DNA of 64,000 bases from Gordonia heveisoli. Lineage in GTDB: Bacteria; Actinomycetota; Actinomycetes; Mycobacteriales; Mycobacteriaceae. Below are positions 49,016-59,116 of this stretch, piece by piece; the stretch's first letter is position 1; each line of letters starts with the position of its first letter. The translations under genes and the position numbers were made by a program. The notes below the pieces were generated by a model that worked only from the letters and a program-made list of their open reading frames with translations, was not told the origin of the DNA and did not search any database. The DNA is taken from positions 1-64,000 of the forward strand of contig NZ_JASXSH010000004.1 of the NCBI RefSeq assembly GCF_030315745.1, given 5' to 3'.

Positions 49016-51238
49016 TCATTCCCGGCGTGCGGGTGTCGCGATCGTCTCGGGCCGCCGCGCCGACGCATCCGCGGGCGAATCGATGTCACCGGTGGGAGTA
49101 CCGTGCACCGCGTCCAGGGTGGGCACCCGGCGCAGCCATGACGGCCAGTACCAGTTGTAGCGACCCAAGATCTCCATCGTGGCCGGCACCAGCAGCATCC
49201 GGACCACCGTGGCGTCGATGAATACCGCCGCCGCCAACCCGAGGCCCATCGCCTTGAGACCGCGGTCGTCGAAGAAGACGAAGCTGGCGAATACGCAGAC
49301 CATGATCGCCGCCGCCGCGGTGATCACCCGGGCGGTCGCCGCGAGCCCCTCGGTGACCGAGGTGGTCGCGTCGCCCGAGGCCAGATACCTCTCCCGGATC
49401 CGCGAGACGAGGAACACCTCGTAGTCCATCGCGAGCCCGAAGGCCACGGCGAACAGCACGATGGGGACCCAAGCCTCGGTCGGCCCGACCTTGCCGACCC
49501 CGATCAGCTCCATCCCCCATCCCCACTGGAACACCGCGACGATCACGCCGAAGGCCGCACCCAGCGACAGCAGGTTCATGATGATCGCCTTGACGGGGAT
49601 GACCACCGAGCGGAAGGCGAGCGCCAGCAGGACGAACGAACAGGCCAGCACCACCGCGACCATCAGTGGCAGCCGCTGCAGCGTGAGTTCGGCGAAATCG
49701 CTCCCGCCGACCGCCATTCCGGTCATCTCCGCGGACACCCCGGAGGCGGGTACGACGGTGTCGCGGATGTGGCGCACCAGGTCGAGGGTCGCCGACTCCT
49801 GCGGACCGGTCGTCGGGTTCACGATGACCAGCGCGACGTCGCGCCCGTCGACGGTGCCCAGCGGGATCGGCGGCGCCACCGACGCCACCCCCTCGGTCTC
49901 CCGCAGCGTGGTGACCAGCCCCTGCAGCTTCCCGTCGTCACCGGCACCGGCTGGCTGTTCGGTGACCAGGAACAACGGCCCGTTGGCGCCGGCACCGAAA
50001 CCGCGGGCCAGGTCGTCGTAGGCGATCCGGGTGGTGTCGGAGGTCGGCCGGTTTCCGGCGTCGCCGAAGCCCAGACTCAAACTGAACGCCGGGATGGCCA
50101 GCACGATCAGGATGCCGAGCGCGGCCACCACACCCGCCCACGGATAGCGCTGCACGGTGCGGCTCCAGCGATGCGCGAATGCACCTTCGGCCCCCGGCCG
50201 GGTTCGTAGGCCCGGAATCGCCAGCCGATTGATCCGGGTCCCGATGATCGTCAGCAGTGCGGGCAGCAGCGTCAGCGCCGCGATCATCACGCTCAGGACA
50301 CCGGCACAGCCGGCCAGCGTCATCGTCACCCCGATCGCCCCGCCCTGGGTGAGCAACCCGGCGATGGCGATGGTGACCGTGGCACCGGCGAAGGCGACCG
50401 ATCGACCGGCGGTCTCCATCGAGTGGACCACCGCATCCGGCACCGCCAGTCCATCGTCGAGGGCGGCACGGAAGCGGGTCAGGATGAGGAGCGCATAGTC
50501 GATGCCGACACCGATACCGAGCATCGCGGTCAGCGAGACGGCGAAGCTGGGCGTGTCGATGACGTTCTGCAGCAGCAGCAGAACCGACGCGCCGACGCCG
50601 ACCCCGAAGAGCGCCGTCAGCAGCGGCAGCCCGGCCGCGACCAGCGTTCCGAAGGCGACCAGCAGGATGATCATCGCCAGTCCGAGTCCGATCGCCTCGC
50701 CCATTCCCGCCGGGGCCTGATCGGCGAACCAGTCGCCCGCGAAGTTGACGCGCACGCCCGGTGCGTCGAATTCCGTTGCCGTGTCCTTGATCTTGTCGAC
50801 CAGCTCCGACCGCTGACTGTCGGAGTCGGCCAGCACGGTGAGCGTCGTGTATGCGACCGTCCGATCCGGTGAGACGGCCACATCGCGGGAGACACCCGGT
50901 GCGTACAGGTCGGCCATCGCGGTGGCCGGGTCGATCGCGGTGATCCGTGCTCGCAGCGCGTCAACCTGGGCACGCACCTGCGGATTGTCGATGCCGCCGG
51001 GCACCGACGGATCGACGGCGAAGACGACCTTCGACTCGTCCGCGGCCGATCCCCCGCCGGCCGCGTTGAGAGTCGCGAGCGCCCGGCCCGATTCGGTCCG
51101 GTGGTCGTCGGCGAAGTCGGTGACCGAATCTCCCCCGAATGCACCCGCGAGCGCGATGCACGCGATGAGCGCGACCAGCCACCCCCCGACGACCGTCCAA
51201 CGATGCTGTACCGACCAACGCGCGAGCGAAGTGAACAT
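49016..51238 (-). CDS. MMPL-family RND transporter
   Basis: The 740-residue protein has twelve predicted transmembrane helices in two six-helix blocks, each with a large extracytoplasmic loop. It starts WSVQHRWTVVGGWLVALIAC. Conserved pieces include MLGIGVGIDYALLILTRFRA and VFAVAFGLAMDYEVFLVSRI, each with a membrane Asp/Tyr pair for proton coupling. MMPL proteins export lipids or drugs in mycolata. Its substrate is unknown. It is a short form of the family and lacks the long loop of the large mycobacterial MmpL proteins. Confidence 0.93.
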   Translation of the reverse strand: MFTSLARWSVQHRWTVVGGWLVALIACIALAGAFGGDSVTDFADDHRTESGRALATLNAAGGGSAADESKVVFAVDPSVPGGIDNPQVRAQVDALRARITAIDPATAMADLYAPGVSRDVAVSPDRTVAYTTLTVLADSDSQRSELVDKIKDTATEFDAPGVRVNFAGDWFADQAPAGMGEAIGLGLAMIILLVAFGTLVAAGLPLLTALFGVGVGASVLLLLQNVIDTPSFAVSLTAMLGIGVGIDYALLILTRFRAALDDGLAVPDAVVHSMETAGRSVAFAGATVTIAIAGLLTQGGAIGVTMTLAGCAGVLSVMIAALTLLPALLTIIGTRINRLAIPGLRTRPGAEGAFAHRWSRTVQRYPWAGVVAALGILIVLAIPAFSLSLGFGDAGNRPTSDTTRIAYDDLARGFGAGANGPLFLVTEQPAGAGDDGKLQGLVTTLRETEGVASVAPPIPLGTVDGRDVALVIVNPTTGPQESATLDLVRHIRDTVVPASGVSAEMTGMAVGGSDFAELTLQRLPLMVAVVLACSFVLLALAFRSVVIPVKAIIMNLLSLGAAFGVIVAVFQWGWGMELIGVGKVGPTEAWVPIVLFAVAFGLAMDYEVFLVSRIRERYLASGDATTSVTEGLAATARVITAAAAIMVCVFASFVFFDDRGLKAMGLGLAAAVFIDATVVRMLLVPATMEILGRYNWYWPSWLRRVPTLDAVHGTPTGDIDSPADASARRPETIATPARRE

Positions 51239-51300
51239 GTCTCGATCGTGCCAACTCCGGTGCGCACAGGGAATAGGGGGAAACCCCCAAAGTTCGGCCG

Positions 51301-52254
51301 TTACAGCCCGAATCTGGCCTGCATGTCCCGCAAAGTATCCGCCGAGGCGAGCAGGCCGTCGTGCTCCTGCTCGGACATCGGGATGTGCAGCCGGGAACCG
51401 GCACCCTGCCGGTCGACGATGGTCGGCAGGGACAGACAGACGTCGCCGAGCCCCTCGTAGCCCTGGGCGACGGTCGACACCGGCATTACCCGGTGCTCGT
51501 TGTTCAGCACCGCCTCGACGATGCGGGCGGTGGCCAGCCCGATCGCATAGTTCGTCGCGCCCTTACCCTCGATGATCTGGTAGGCGGCATGCACCACGTC
51601 GTGGTGGATCCGTTCGCGGGCCGCGACATCCATCGGCCGCCCGCCGGGCAGCGGCTGCCAATTCAGCAGTGGCACACCGCCGATCGTCGCCGAACTCCAC
51701 AGCGGGATCTCGCTGTCACCGTGTTCGCCGACGATGTAAGCGTGCACATTCTGCACCGCGACGTCGCAATGCTGGGCGATGAGGAAACGTAGCCGCGACG
51801 AATCCAGCACGGTGCCCGACCCGAAGAGCTGATTATTCGGCAGCCCGGTCGCCCGCAGTGCGGCGTAGGTGACCAGATCGACCGGGTTGGTCACCATGAG
51901 GTAAATGGCATGGGGCGCAACGGACACCACCCCCGGCAGGATGGTGTTGGTCAAACCGATTGTCGCCTCGGCCAATTCGAGCCGCGATTGACCGGGCTTC
52001 TGTTTCGCGCCTGCGGTGAACACGACGACGTCGGCGTCGGCGCACACCGACACGTCGTCGCCGCCGACGATGTCGGCGCGCGGCACGAATTCCAGTCCAT
52101 GCGACATGTCGAGGACCTCGGCGGTCACTTTCGCGGCGTTGATGTCCATCAGGGCGATGGTGCGCGCCACGCCCCGGATCAGCGAGGCATAGGCGATCGC
52201 GGTGCCCACGGCACCGGCACCGATAATCGCCAGTTTCGTCGGTCGGGCCTCCAT
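51301..52254 (-). CDS. ldh: L-lactate dehydrogenase
   Basis: This 317-residue NAD-dependent enzyme shows the nucleotide fold LAIIGAGAVGTAIAYA, the substrate-loop motif TAGAKQKPGQSR with the catalytic Arg, VTNPVDLVTYAA, and the active-site His motif VGEHGDSEIPLW. It interconverts pyruvate and L-lactate. I chose the ATG at 52254 because AAGGAGGTTCGACG precedes it at the right distance. No fructose-bisphosphate regulation can be judged by eye. It lies between the MMPL transporter and the rplA terminator. Confidence 0.95.
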   Translation of the reverse strand: MEARPTKLAIIGAGAVGTAIAYASLIRGVARTIALMDINAAKVTAEVLDMSHGLEFVPRADIVGGDDVSVCADADVVVFTAGAKQKPGQSRLELAEATIGLTNTILPGVVSVAPHAIYLMVTNPVDLVTYAALRATGLPNNQLFGSGTVLDSSRLRFLIAQHCDVAVQNVHAYIVGEHGDSEIPLWSSATIGGVPLLNWQPLPGGRPMDVAARERIHHDVVHAAYQIIEGKGATNYAIGLATARIVEAVLNNEHRVMPVSTVAQGYEGLGDVCLSLPTIVDRQGAGSRLHIPMSEQEHDGLLASADTLRDMQARFGL

Positions 52255-52396
52255 CGTCGAACCTCCTTGTGCCATCGTGCGGAGTGCGTCTACCTCCGTC
52301 TTAGACGATCGGCGACCGCACGTCGCGCCGACACCCGATTTGGACACCCAGGTTTCACGCCTCGACCCCCGGCCTTCACATCAGCCCCGAGAGCAC

Positions 52397-52428
52397 GAAA
52401 CCCCCCGACCAGCCGGTCGGGGGGTTTC
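52397..52428 (-). terminator. Terminator after rplKA
   Basis: GAAACCCCCCGACC pairs with GGTCGGGGGGTTTC around the 4-base loop AGCC. It is 22 bases downstream of rplA and ends the secE-nusG-rplKA transcript. Confidence 0.92.
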
Positions 52429-52449
52429 GGAGCGTTGGCGCGTTTCGCG

Positions 52450-53166
52450 TCAGGCCTGCGGGGCCTCGGCGAAGTTGCGTGTGACCGCCGGGTCAACCGG
52501 GATGCCCGGGCCGGTGGTGGTCGACACGGTGACCTTCTTGACGTAGCGGCCCTTGGCTGCCGACGGCTTCGCACGCATGATCTCGTCGAAGGCGGCGCCG
52601 TAGTTCTCGGCCAGCTGGGTGGCGTCGAAGGACGCCTTGCCGATCACGAAGTGCAGATTGGCAGCCTTGTCGACGCGGAAGTTGATCTTGCCGCCCTTGA
52701 TCTCGTTGACAGCCTTGGTCACGTCCGGGGTGACGGTGCCCGTCTTCGGGTTCGGCATCAGGCCACGCGGGCCCAGGACGCGGGCGATACGACCGACCTT
52801 GGCCATCTGGTCCGGGGTGGCGATCGCGGCGTCGAAGTCCAGCCAGCCGCCCTGGATCTTCTCGATCAGGTCGTCCGAGCCGACCTCGTCGGCACCGGCA
52901 GCGGTGGCCTCGGCGGCCTTGTCGCCGACGGCGAAGACGATGACGCGGGCGGTCTTACCGGTCCCGTGCGGCAGATTGACGGTGCCTCGAACCATCTGGT
53001 CCGCCTTACGGGGGTCGACGCCCAGACGGATCGCAACCTCGACGGTCGCGTCGGTCTTCTGCGACGACGTGTCCTTGGCCAGCTCAGCAGCCTCCAGCGG
53101 GCTGTAGAGCTTGGTCTTGTCGACCTTTTCGGCCGCGGCCTGGTAGGCCTTGCTCTTCTTGCTCAT
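52450..53166 (-). CDS. rplA: 50S ribosomal protein L1
   Basis: The 238-residue protein has the L1 core with [20 protein letters not shown], the RNA-binding signature [13 protein letters not shown] and [14 protein letters not shown] motif. It forms the L1 stalk of the ribosome and may repress its own operon. It follows rplK by 118 bases in the standard order. The spacer has no further gene. Confidence 0.98.
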   Translation of the reverse strand: MSKKSKAYQAAAEKVDKTKLYSPLEAAELAKDTSSQKTDATVEVAIRLGVDPRKADQMVRGTVNLPHGTGKTARVIVFAVGDKAAEATAAGADEVGSDDLIEKIQGGWLDFDAAIATPDQMAKVGRIARVLGPRGLMPNPKTGTVTPDVTKAVNEIKGGKINFRVDKAANLHFVIGKASFDATQLAENYGAAFDEIMRAKPSAAKGRYVKKVTVSTTTGPGIPVDPAVTRNFAEAPQA

Positions 53167-53284
53167 TGCTCTGTTCCTTCTCCGCCATCACTGGCGGGGT
53201 TTGTGGTGCGGACCGAGCCGGCCCTCCCACGACTCCGCGTCCCGAGGCATCGGGACCGTCGGAGATTTGACGATTGGTGGTGAA

Positions 53285-53719
53285 TCAGGCTTCGACGGTG
53301 ATGCCCATGGACCGAGCAGTACCGGCGATGATCTTCGCGGCCTGTTCGATGTCGGTGGCATTGAGGTCTTCAGCCTTGGTCTTGGCGATCTCGCGGACCT
53401 GGTCCATCGAAACCTTGCCGACCTTGTTGACGTGCGGCTCGCCCGAGCCCTTCTGCAGGCCTGCGGCCTTGAGCAGCAGCTTGGCGGCCGGCGGGGTCTT
53501 CAACTTGAAGTCGAAGGAGCGATCTTCGTAGACGAAGATCTCCACCGGGATGACATTGCCGCGCTGGGATTCCGTCGCAGCGTTGTACGCCTTGCAGAAC
53601 TCCATGATGTTCACGCCGTGCTGACCGAGCGCCGGACCCACGGGCGGGGCCGGGTTTGCCTGGCCTGCCTGGATCTGGAGCTTGATGATCCCGGCGAGCT
53701 TCTTCTTCTTGGGAGGCAT
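53285..53719 (-). CDS. rplK: 50S ribosomal protein L11
   Basis: A 144-residue L11 with [20 protein letters not shown], the diagnostic signature, and the C-terminal rRNA-binding domain [20 protein letters not shown]. It sits in the GTPase-associated centre. The Lys-rich N-terminus ([10 protein letters not shown]) is usual for actinobacteria. It lies between nusG and rplA. Confidence 0.99.
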   Translation of the reverse strand: MPPKKKKLAGIIKLQIQAGQANPAPPVGPALGQHGVNIMEFCKAYNAATESQRGNVIPVEIFVYEDRSFDFKLKTPPAAKLLLKAAGLQKGSGEPHVNKVGKVSMDQVREIAKTKAEDLNATDIEQAAKIIAGTARSMGITVEA

Positions 53720-53796
53720 CTCTAGTTCCTTGTTTGTCTTCTTGCAGATTCACGCCCGCTGGAGACGTGAAAGTCTTGTGTGGCCGGTGATTCCGG

Positions 53797-54663
53797 TCAG
53801 ATCTTCTCGACCTGGTTGAAGCCGAGTTCGACCGGGGTCTCGCGACCGAAGATCGACACCAGCACCTTCACCTTGCGCTGCTCGGCATTGACCTCGCTGA
53901 TCGACGCAGGCAGCGTCGCGAACGGGCCGTCCATGACGGTGACCGACTCGCCGACCTCGAAGTCGACCTCGATGATGGCGGTCGCGGCCGCGGCGGCCGC
54001 CTCCACGCCTTCGGCGGCCGACGCCTTCGACGATGCCGCCTTCTTCGCCGGGGTGCGCGGCATGAGGAATTGCAGCACCTCGTTGAGCGACAGCGGCGAC
54101 GGCTTGGAGGTCATGCCGACGAATCCGGTGACACCGGGGGTGTTGCGCACGGCGCCCCACGACTCGTCGTTGAGGTCCATGCGGACCAGGATGTAGCCGG
54201 GCAGCACCTTACGGTTGACCTTCTTGGGCTGGCCGTTCTTGATCTCGGTGACCTCTTCGGTCGGGACCTCGACCTGGAAGATGTAGTCGCCGACATCCAG
54301 GTTCTGCACGCGGGTCTCGAGATTGGCCTTCACCTTGTTCTCGTAGCCGGCGTAGCTGTGGATGACGTACCAGTCACCGGGCGCACGTCGAAGCTGCTTA
54401 CGCAGTTCCTCGACCGGATCGAGCTCTTCTTCGGCGACCGCTTCGGCGTCGGCGGCCTCGACAGCGGCCTCGCCACCGTCGACGGCCTCAGCCTCATCGA
54501 CGGCTGCCTCGACCTGAGCCTCGACACCCGGATCGTCGGTCTCGTCGACGGCCACCTCGGCATCGGCGAGAGCCGCACCGTTGTCGGCGACATCGACGGA
54601 ATCGGTCGCGCCGATCTCCTCGGGATTCGAGGTGATCTCATTCTCCGGGGTGCTCACGCCCAT
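53797..54663 (-). CDS. nusG: Transcription antitermination factor NusG
   Basis: This 288-residue NusG has an N-terminal acidic extension of about 95 residues ([20 protein letters not shown]), common in mycolata. The NGN domain has [20 protein letters not shown] and [15 protein letters not shown] further Ala/Lys linker ([21 protein letters not shown]) precedes the KOW domain ([20 protein letters not shown]). The protein couples transcription to termination, pausing and translation. It is 61 bases after secE and 77 bases before rplK. Confidence 0.97.
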   Translation of the reverse strand: MGVSTPENEITSNPEEIGATDSVDVADNGAALADAEVAVDETDDPGVEAQVEAAVDEAEAVDGGEAAVEAADAEAVAEEELDPVEELRKQLRRAPGDWYVIHSYAGYENKVKANLETRVQNLDVGDYIFQVEVPTEEVTEIKNGQPKKVNRKVLPGYILVRMDLNDESWGAVRNTPGVTGFVGMTSKPSPLSLNEVLQFLMPRTPAKKAASSKASAAEGVEAAAAAATAIIEVDFEVGESVTVMDGPFATLPASISEVNAEQRKVKVLVSIFGRETPVELGFNQVEKI

Positions 54664-54724
54664 GCTCCTCTATCGGTTTCCGGTCGCCATCTCGCGTCCG
54701 GCCGACGACCACTCGCGTGGCGGG

Positions 54725-55189
54725 TCAGCCGAACAGCCAGAGGACACCCTTGGCGAAGGCGATGTCGATGCCGGAGATGAACGCGGTCATCACGACGACG
54801 AACACCAGGACGACGATCGTGTAGACGATCATCTCGCGGCGAGTCGGCCAGATGACCTTCTTCAGCTCGGCGACAACCTGCGTCAGGAAGACCCAGATCC
54901 GTACGAACGGATTCCGGCTTTCCTCGGCAGGGACCTTCTTCTTTTCCTTGCGGTCCTTCACGGCGACCGCGGAATCACCTTCCGCGTCACCGTCGGTGGT
55001 GGACACAGCTGACGACTTGCGGCTTCGCGCCGAACGCTTACCGGACGGACGCAGCTGCGCCGAGGATTCCTCCGCGGCGTCGGCCACATCGTCGGCGGCT
55101 TCGTCGAGGATCTCGCGCTCGGCAGCCGAATCAGCCGCGGAGTCCTTCGCGGCGTCTTTGGCGCGGGCGGCCCGATCTCGCTTGCTCAC
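54725..55189 (-). CDS. secE: Preprotein translocase subunit SecE
   Basis: The 154-residue protein has a long hydrophilic N-terminus of about 90 residues. The SecE core follows: FVRIWVFLTQVVAELKKVIW, PTRREMIVYTIVVLVFVVVM and a single transmembrane helix ending near the C-terminus. It stabilises SecY. It lies between tRNA-Trp and nusG, the arrangement I recall from mycobacteria. Confidence 0.97.
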   Translation of the reverse strand: MSKRDRAARAKDAAKDSAADSAAEREILDEAADDVADAAEESSAQLRPSGKRSARSRKSSAVSTTDGDAEGDSAVAVKDRKEKKKVPAEESRNPFVRIWVFLTQVVAELKKVIWPTRREMIVYTIVVLVFVVVMTAFISGIDIAFAKGVLWLFG

Positions 55190-55227
55190 CTTCGAGTCCT
55201 CTCGTCAATGTGTGCCCTTCACCAGGG

Positions 55228-55300
<73 letters not shown>

Positions 55301-55478
55301 TTGCGACCGTGTTGCCCACGATCACCGTCGATCGACTCCCTACAACACCAACGCGCCACCCTATGGGTAGCGCGCAAGTCAAGAGTCAACCTGACAACTC
55401 AGTGTAGAACACGCATGGCCCCGAACCCAAAACGGCCTACCGATCGTCGCCGATCGGCACACCGACCTGGGCCTTCGA

Positions 55479-56570
55479 TCAGTTGAACTGAATGCGTGCC
55501 TGTGCGCGACCGAAGATCTTGCGGTCGCCCTGCTTGCCGACCAGTGCGATGACACCCTGACGGGTCTCGGCGTCCAGCGACTTGATCTTGCCGGTGAAGT
55601 CCACCGCCGCACTGTCGTCGGCGGGCACGTACACCGGGCTGGTGAACCGCACGTTGTACTCGCAGAAGGCGGCCGGATCACCGATGAACTCGGAGATGAA
55701 CGTCGCACCCAGACCCATCGTCTGCATACCGTGCGCGACCACACCATCGAGCCCCGCGGCCGAGGTGAGGTGGTCGGAGAAGTGGATGGGGTTGGGATCG
55801 CCGGCGACACCGGCATAGTTCGTCAGGTTGCCGCGGGTCAGCAGGAAACGCTTGGCGGGCAGTTCCTGGCCGACGGTCAAGGTGTCGAAGTTGATCGCGC
55901 CGTAGGCGGCAGGCGACTGCGTCGGGTCGGGCAGGGCGTAGCGCGCGGGCTGCGGCTCCACGGTCCGGCCGGCGACACCGGTCTTGTCGACCTTCATCAT
56001 CACGTGGTCGAGCGACTCGGCCAGGGCCGGATCGACCTCCATGCCGGGGCGCGCCGCGAGCGAGGTGTAGGTGGTCATCACCGGCTCGTCGTGCTGGTTG
56101 AAGATGACGTTCTTGGTGACCATGAGGTCGATCATCTCGGGGCTCGTGACATGCCGGAACGAGTGCAGCGAGACGTCACACACCAGTTGGTCGCCGACCT
56201 TCATCGGCTGGTGGTAGACCAGACGCTGGTCGGTCTGCATGATCTGCCACAGGTCGTAGCCGGTGACGACCTCTTCGAAGAGTTTGCGCTGGGCGATGAT
56301 GCCCATCACCGAGACATAGGTGGGGGCCGCGATCAGCGTGTCATGACCGAGGGCGCGCGCGGATTCCAGATCCCAGTGGGTGGGGTGGGCGTCCTGCACG
56401 GCCAGGGCGTGCTTGCGGACTTCCTCACGGCCGATCTCGTAGTAGTCGTCGACGGTGTAGTTGAAGCCGACCAGGGCCTTGGTCTGCTCCGCAATCTCCT
56501 CGGGAGTCAACTTCGCACTCCTTCCGCCGCCGAATTGTTCTTTCAGTTCGGCATCGGTGATCTGGGTCAT
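55479..56570 (-). CDS. hadAB: Fused (3R)-hydroxyacyl-ACP dehydratase HadA/HadB
   Basis: The 363-residue protein joins a HadA-type N-terminal hot-dog domain (residues 20-175) to a HadB-type MaoC domain (230-360). The hydratase motif GDPNPIHFSD places the catalytic Asp258 and His263 in the second half. In mycobacteria these are two genes, hadA and hadB, feeding FAS-II mycolic acid elongation. The fusion here would hold the heterodimer in one chain. The ATG at 56570 was chosen; the upstream extension has no support. The spacer 55301-55478 shows no gene. Confidence 0.93.
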   Translation of the reverse strand: MTQITDAELKEQFGGGRSAKLTPEEIAEQTKALVGFNYTVDDYYEIGREEVRKHALAVQDAHPTHWDLESARALGHDTLIAAPTYVSVMGIIAQRKLFEEVVTGYDLWQIMQTDQRLVYHQPMKVGDQLVCDVSLHSFRHVTSPEMIDLMVTKNVIFNQHDEPVMTTYTSLAARPGMEVDPALAESLDHVMMKVDKTGVAGRTVEPQPARYALPDPTQSPAAYGAINFDTLTVGQELPAKRFLLTRGNLTNYAGVAGDPNPIHFSDHLTSAAGLDGVVAHGMQTMGLGATFISEFIGDPAAFCEYNVRFTSPVYVPADDSAAVDFTGKIKSLDAETRQGVIALVGKQGDRKIFGRAQARIQFN

Positions 56571-56652
56571 CGGCTTACCACTCCTTTGTATGCCACGCCA
56601 CGGGAGTCGGACCGACAATCAGTCCGAGGCACGAAAGCAGCGCGTAAAACAA

Positions 56653-56685
56653 TCAGCGGGCCACCTCGGTGAGGCGGCCCGCTGA
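56653..56685 (-). terminator. Terminator after rpmG
   Basis: TCAGCGGGCC pairs with GGCCCGCTGA, extended by CCTC/GAGG around GGT; on the minus strand TTGTTTT follows. It lies between the rpmG stop and the hadAB start, so hadAB has its own promoter in 56571-56652 or relies on read-through. Confidence 0.88.
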
Positions 56686-56722
56686 TCTGAAACTTCTGTG
56701 CCGGATACGCCGACGCGAAGCG

Positions 56723-56890
56723 TCAGCGCGATTCCTTGTGCGCCTGGTGCTTGCCGCAGTTCGGGCAGAACTTCTTGATCTCGAGACGATCGGGATCGTT
56801 GCGACGATTCTTCTTGGTGATGTAGTTACGGTGCTTGCACACCTCGCATGCCAAGGTGATCTTGGGGCGAACATCTGTGGAGGAGGCCAC
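56723..56890 (-). CDS. rpmG: 50S ribosomal protein L33
   Basis: This 55-residue protein reads [20 protein letters not shown] and [15 protein letters not shown]. Both CxxC pairs are present, so it is the zinc-binding (C+) form. The GTG start follows GAAAGAAGGCAATCA. It is followed by a strong terminator and lies upstream of hadAB, matching my recollection of the rpmG2-had order in mycobacteria. Confidence 0.95.
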   Translation of the reverse strand: MASSTDVRPKITLACEVCKHRNYITKKNRRNDPDRLEIKKFCPNCGKHQAHKESR

Positions 56891-56987
56891 TTGATTGCCT
56901 TCTTTCGGGTGGTACGTGGTCGAGGTCGTCGGCTGCCGTGTGGCCTCGACCTATGCGCTCGGTGCCGAACTATTCGGAACCGATGTG

Positions 56988-57061
56988 TAGCGGTGGAGGG
57001 ACTCGATCCCTCGACCTCACGATTATGAGTCGTGCGCTCTAACCAGCTGAGCTACACCGCC
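56988..57061 (-). tRNA. tRNA-Met (CAT), elongator type
   Basis: A 74-base minus-strand tRNA. The acceptor GGCGGTG pairs with CACCGCT, the anticodon loop CTCATAA carries CAT, and the T-arm is GAGGGATCGAGTCCCTC-like. The paired first position argues against the initiator tRNA. Confidence 0.95.
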
Positions 57062-57085
57062 CCGTTGGACTAGTCTCGTCCAGCG

Positions 57086-57158
57086 AGCCCCCTGACGGAA
57101 TCGAACCGTCGACCTTTTCCTTACCATGGAAACGCTCTGCCGACTGAGCTAAGGGGGC
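57086..57158 (-). tRNA. tRNA-Thr (GGT)
   Basis: A 73-base minus-strand tRNA. The acceptor GCCCCCT pairs with AGGGGGC and the discriminator is T. The anticodon loop ATGGTAA carries GGT, with stem TTTCC/GGAAA. It lies 24 bases upstream of tRNA-Met. Confidence 0.96.
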
Positions 57159-57225
57159 GTTGTCCCGATCCCCCGCGGTCTTCACCGCGGCGGCTCGTGA
57201 GCCTTAACGAGGTTACACATCCTTC

Positions 57226-57268
57226 TGCTCGCTGACCAAATCCCCAGGCGGGGCCTGCTCAGCGAGCA
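57226..57268. repeat. 10-bp inverted repeat between tRNA-Thr and tRNA-Tyr
   Basis: TGCTCGCTGA at 57226-57235 pairs with TCAGCGAGCA at 57259-57268. It lies 25 bases past the end of tRNA-Tyr. It may help terminate or process the tRNA-Tyr transcript, although no T-run follows on the minus strand. Confidence 0.6.
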
Positions 57269-57292
57269 AAATATGGATGAATCACCACGTTG

Positions 57293-57373
57293 TGGCAGGT
57301 ATAGGATTCGAACCTATGTAGCTTGCGCGACGGATTTACAGTCCGCTCCCTTTGGCCGCTCGGGCAACCTGCC
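57293..57373 (-). tRNA. tRNA-Tyr (GTA)
   Basis: An 81-base class II tRNA with a long variable arm (CGTCGCGCAAGCTACA region). The acceptor GGCAGGT pairs with ACCTGCC, and the anticodon loop CTGTAAA carries GTA. The spacer 57374-57610 towards yajQ shows no gene. Confidence 0.96.
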
Positions 57374-57610
57374 GTGCAGTTCTCCGCGCCGGCGAACCAG
57401 TGCGATGAACAACGCCGAGAAGAATACAACGAAGTGCCCGCCTACATACAAACCGGCAGGTCAGAGGCCTCGTTGACGACCCCCGGCGTCACGTTACCCG
57501 CCCCCACCCGCGCCGGCGCGACGACCCGAACGCAGCCCCGCCATCGGGTCGGAGCCCTTCGGCGCCCACTCCCGACATGTCGCCGACATCACCCGGCTAC
57601 CCTGTCGGTC

Positions 57611-58102
57611 ATGGCTGATTCATCGTTCGACGTGGTGAGCAAGATCGACCGCCAGGAGGTCGACAACGCCCTCAACCAGGCCGCCAAGGAACTGGCGCAG
57701 CGCTACGACTTCCGCGGCACCAACACCAGCATCGCCTGGTCCGGCGAAGAGGTGATCGTCATCACCTCCGACGCCGAGGAGCGCGCCCAGGCGGGCCTGG
57801 AGGTCTTCAAGGAGAAGCTGATCCGCCGCGACATCTCACTCAAGGCCTTCGACGCCGGCGAGGTCCAGGCCTCGGGCAAGACCTACAAGATCTCCGGCAC
57901 CCTGGTGCAGGGCATCGATTCCGAACACGCCAAGAAGATCTCCAAGAAGATCCGCGACGAGGGTCCGAAGGGCGTGAAGGCGCAGATCCAGGGCGACGAA
58001 CTGCGGGTGTCGAGCAAGAAGCGCGACGATCTGCAGGCCGTGATCGCTCTCCTCAAGGGCGCCGATCTCGACATCGCGCTGCAGTTCGTCAACTACCGCT
58101 GA
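57611..58102 (+). CDS. YajQ-family cyclic-di-GMP-binding protein (UPF0234)
   Basis: This 163-residue protein starts [20 protein letters not shown], with [29 protein letters not shown] and [20 protein letters not shown], all diagnostic of YajQ. The family binds nucleotides or cyclic-di-GMP in some bacteria; in actinobacteria its role is unknown. The ATG at 57611 is well placed at the family's usual start. It is followed by htpX in the same direction. Confidence 0.93.
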   Translation: MADSSFDVVSKIDRQEVDNALNQAAKELAQRYDFRGTNTSIAWSGEEVIVITSDAEERAQAGLEVFKEKLIRRDISLKAFDAGEVQASGKTYKISGTLVQGIDSEHAKKISKKIRDEGPKGVKAQIQGDELRVSSKKRDDLQAVIALLKGADLDIALQFVNYR

Positions 58103-58214
58103 CCCAGCGCGCCCACCGCTCGGCGCCGATCCCGGGAACCCGAATCGGCCTCTGCTTCGTTTGAGAAGATGAAACGTCCGCATCCATCGCGGGCGAGTGA
58201 CAAACGAGGATCTG

Positions 58215-59075
58215 ATGCATTTCAACGGTTTGAAGACCGCGTTCCTGCTGGGTTTGATGTCGGCGCTGATCGTCGGCATCGGCGCGCTCTTCCGCAGCCC
58301 CGTCATCCTGTGGGGTTCGGTGATCGTGGCGATCGGCATGAACGCCTACGTGTACTTCAACAGCGCCAAACTGTCGCTGAAGGCGATGCACGCGCAGCCG
58401 GTGACCGAGGTCGAGGCCCCGGTGCTGTATCGGATCGTGCGTGAACTCGCGACGTCGGCGCACCAGCCGATGCCTGCCCTGTACATCAGCCCGACGGAGT
58501 CACCCAACGCCTTCGCGACGGGTCGCAACCCGAAGAACGCGGCCGTCTGCTGCACCACCGGCATCCTGCGTCTACTCGACGAACGTGAACTGCGTGCGGT
58601 CCTCGGCCACGAGCTGTCGCATGTCTACAACCGCGACATCCTGATCAGTTCGGTGGCCGGTGCGATGGCCGCGATCATCAGCGGTCTGGCGAACTTCGCG
58701 ATGTTCTTCGGCGCCTTCGGCGGCAACCGCGAGAACGGCCCCAACCCGCTGGTGATGATGCTGGTGGCGCTGGTCGGCCCGATCGCGGCGACGATGGTCA
58801 AGATGGCGGTGTCGCGTTCGCGCGAGTTCCAGGCCGACGCATCGGGCGCCGAACTGACCGGCGACCCGCTGGCCCTGGCATCGGCGCTGGCGAAGATCTC
58901 CGGCGGCGTCCAGGCCGCGCCGCTGCCGCCGAACCCCGACATCGCCGCGCAGTCGCACATGATGATCGAGAGCCCGTTCCGCGCCTCGGACAAGATGGCG
59001 AAGATGTTCTCCACCCATCCCCCGACCGAGGAGCGCATCGCGCGGCTGCAGGAGATGGCCCGCCGCGGGCAGTGA
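58215..59075 (+). CDS. htpX: Zinc metalloprotease HtpX
   Basis: The 286-residue membrane protease has two N-terminal transmembrane helices. The HExxH site is [11 protein letters not shown] (residues 132-136). Two more helices follow, then the third zinc ligand Glu in [13 protein letters not shown]. It degrades misfolded membrane proteins. I prefer the ATG at 58215, which follows CGAGGATCTG; a GTG at 58197 adds six residues. Confidence 0.94.
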   Translation: MHFNGLKTAFLLGLMSALIVGIGALFRSPVILWGSVIVAIGMNAYVYFNSAKLSLKAMHAQPVTEVEAPVLYRIVRELATSAHQPMPALYISPTESPNAFATGRNPKNAAVCCTTGILRLLDERELRAVLGHELSHVYNRDILISSVAGAMAAIISGLANFAMFFGAFGGNRENGPNPLVMMLVALVGPIAATMVKMAVSRSREFQADASGAELTGDPLALASALAKISGGVQAAPLPPNPDIAAQSHMMIESPFRASDKMAKMFSTHPPTEERIARLQEMARRGQ

Positions 59076-59116
59076 ATCCGCCTCGTTTGTCGCTATCCAC
59101 CCGTTGCGCGCACTGA

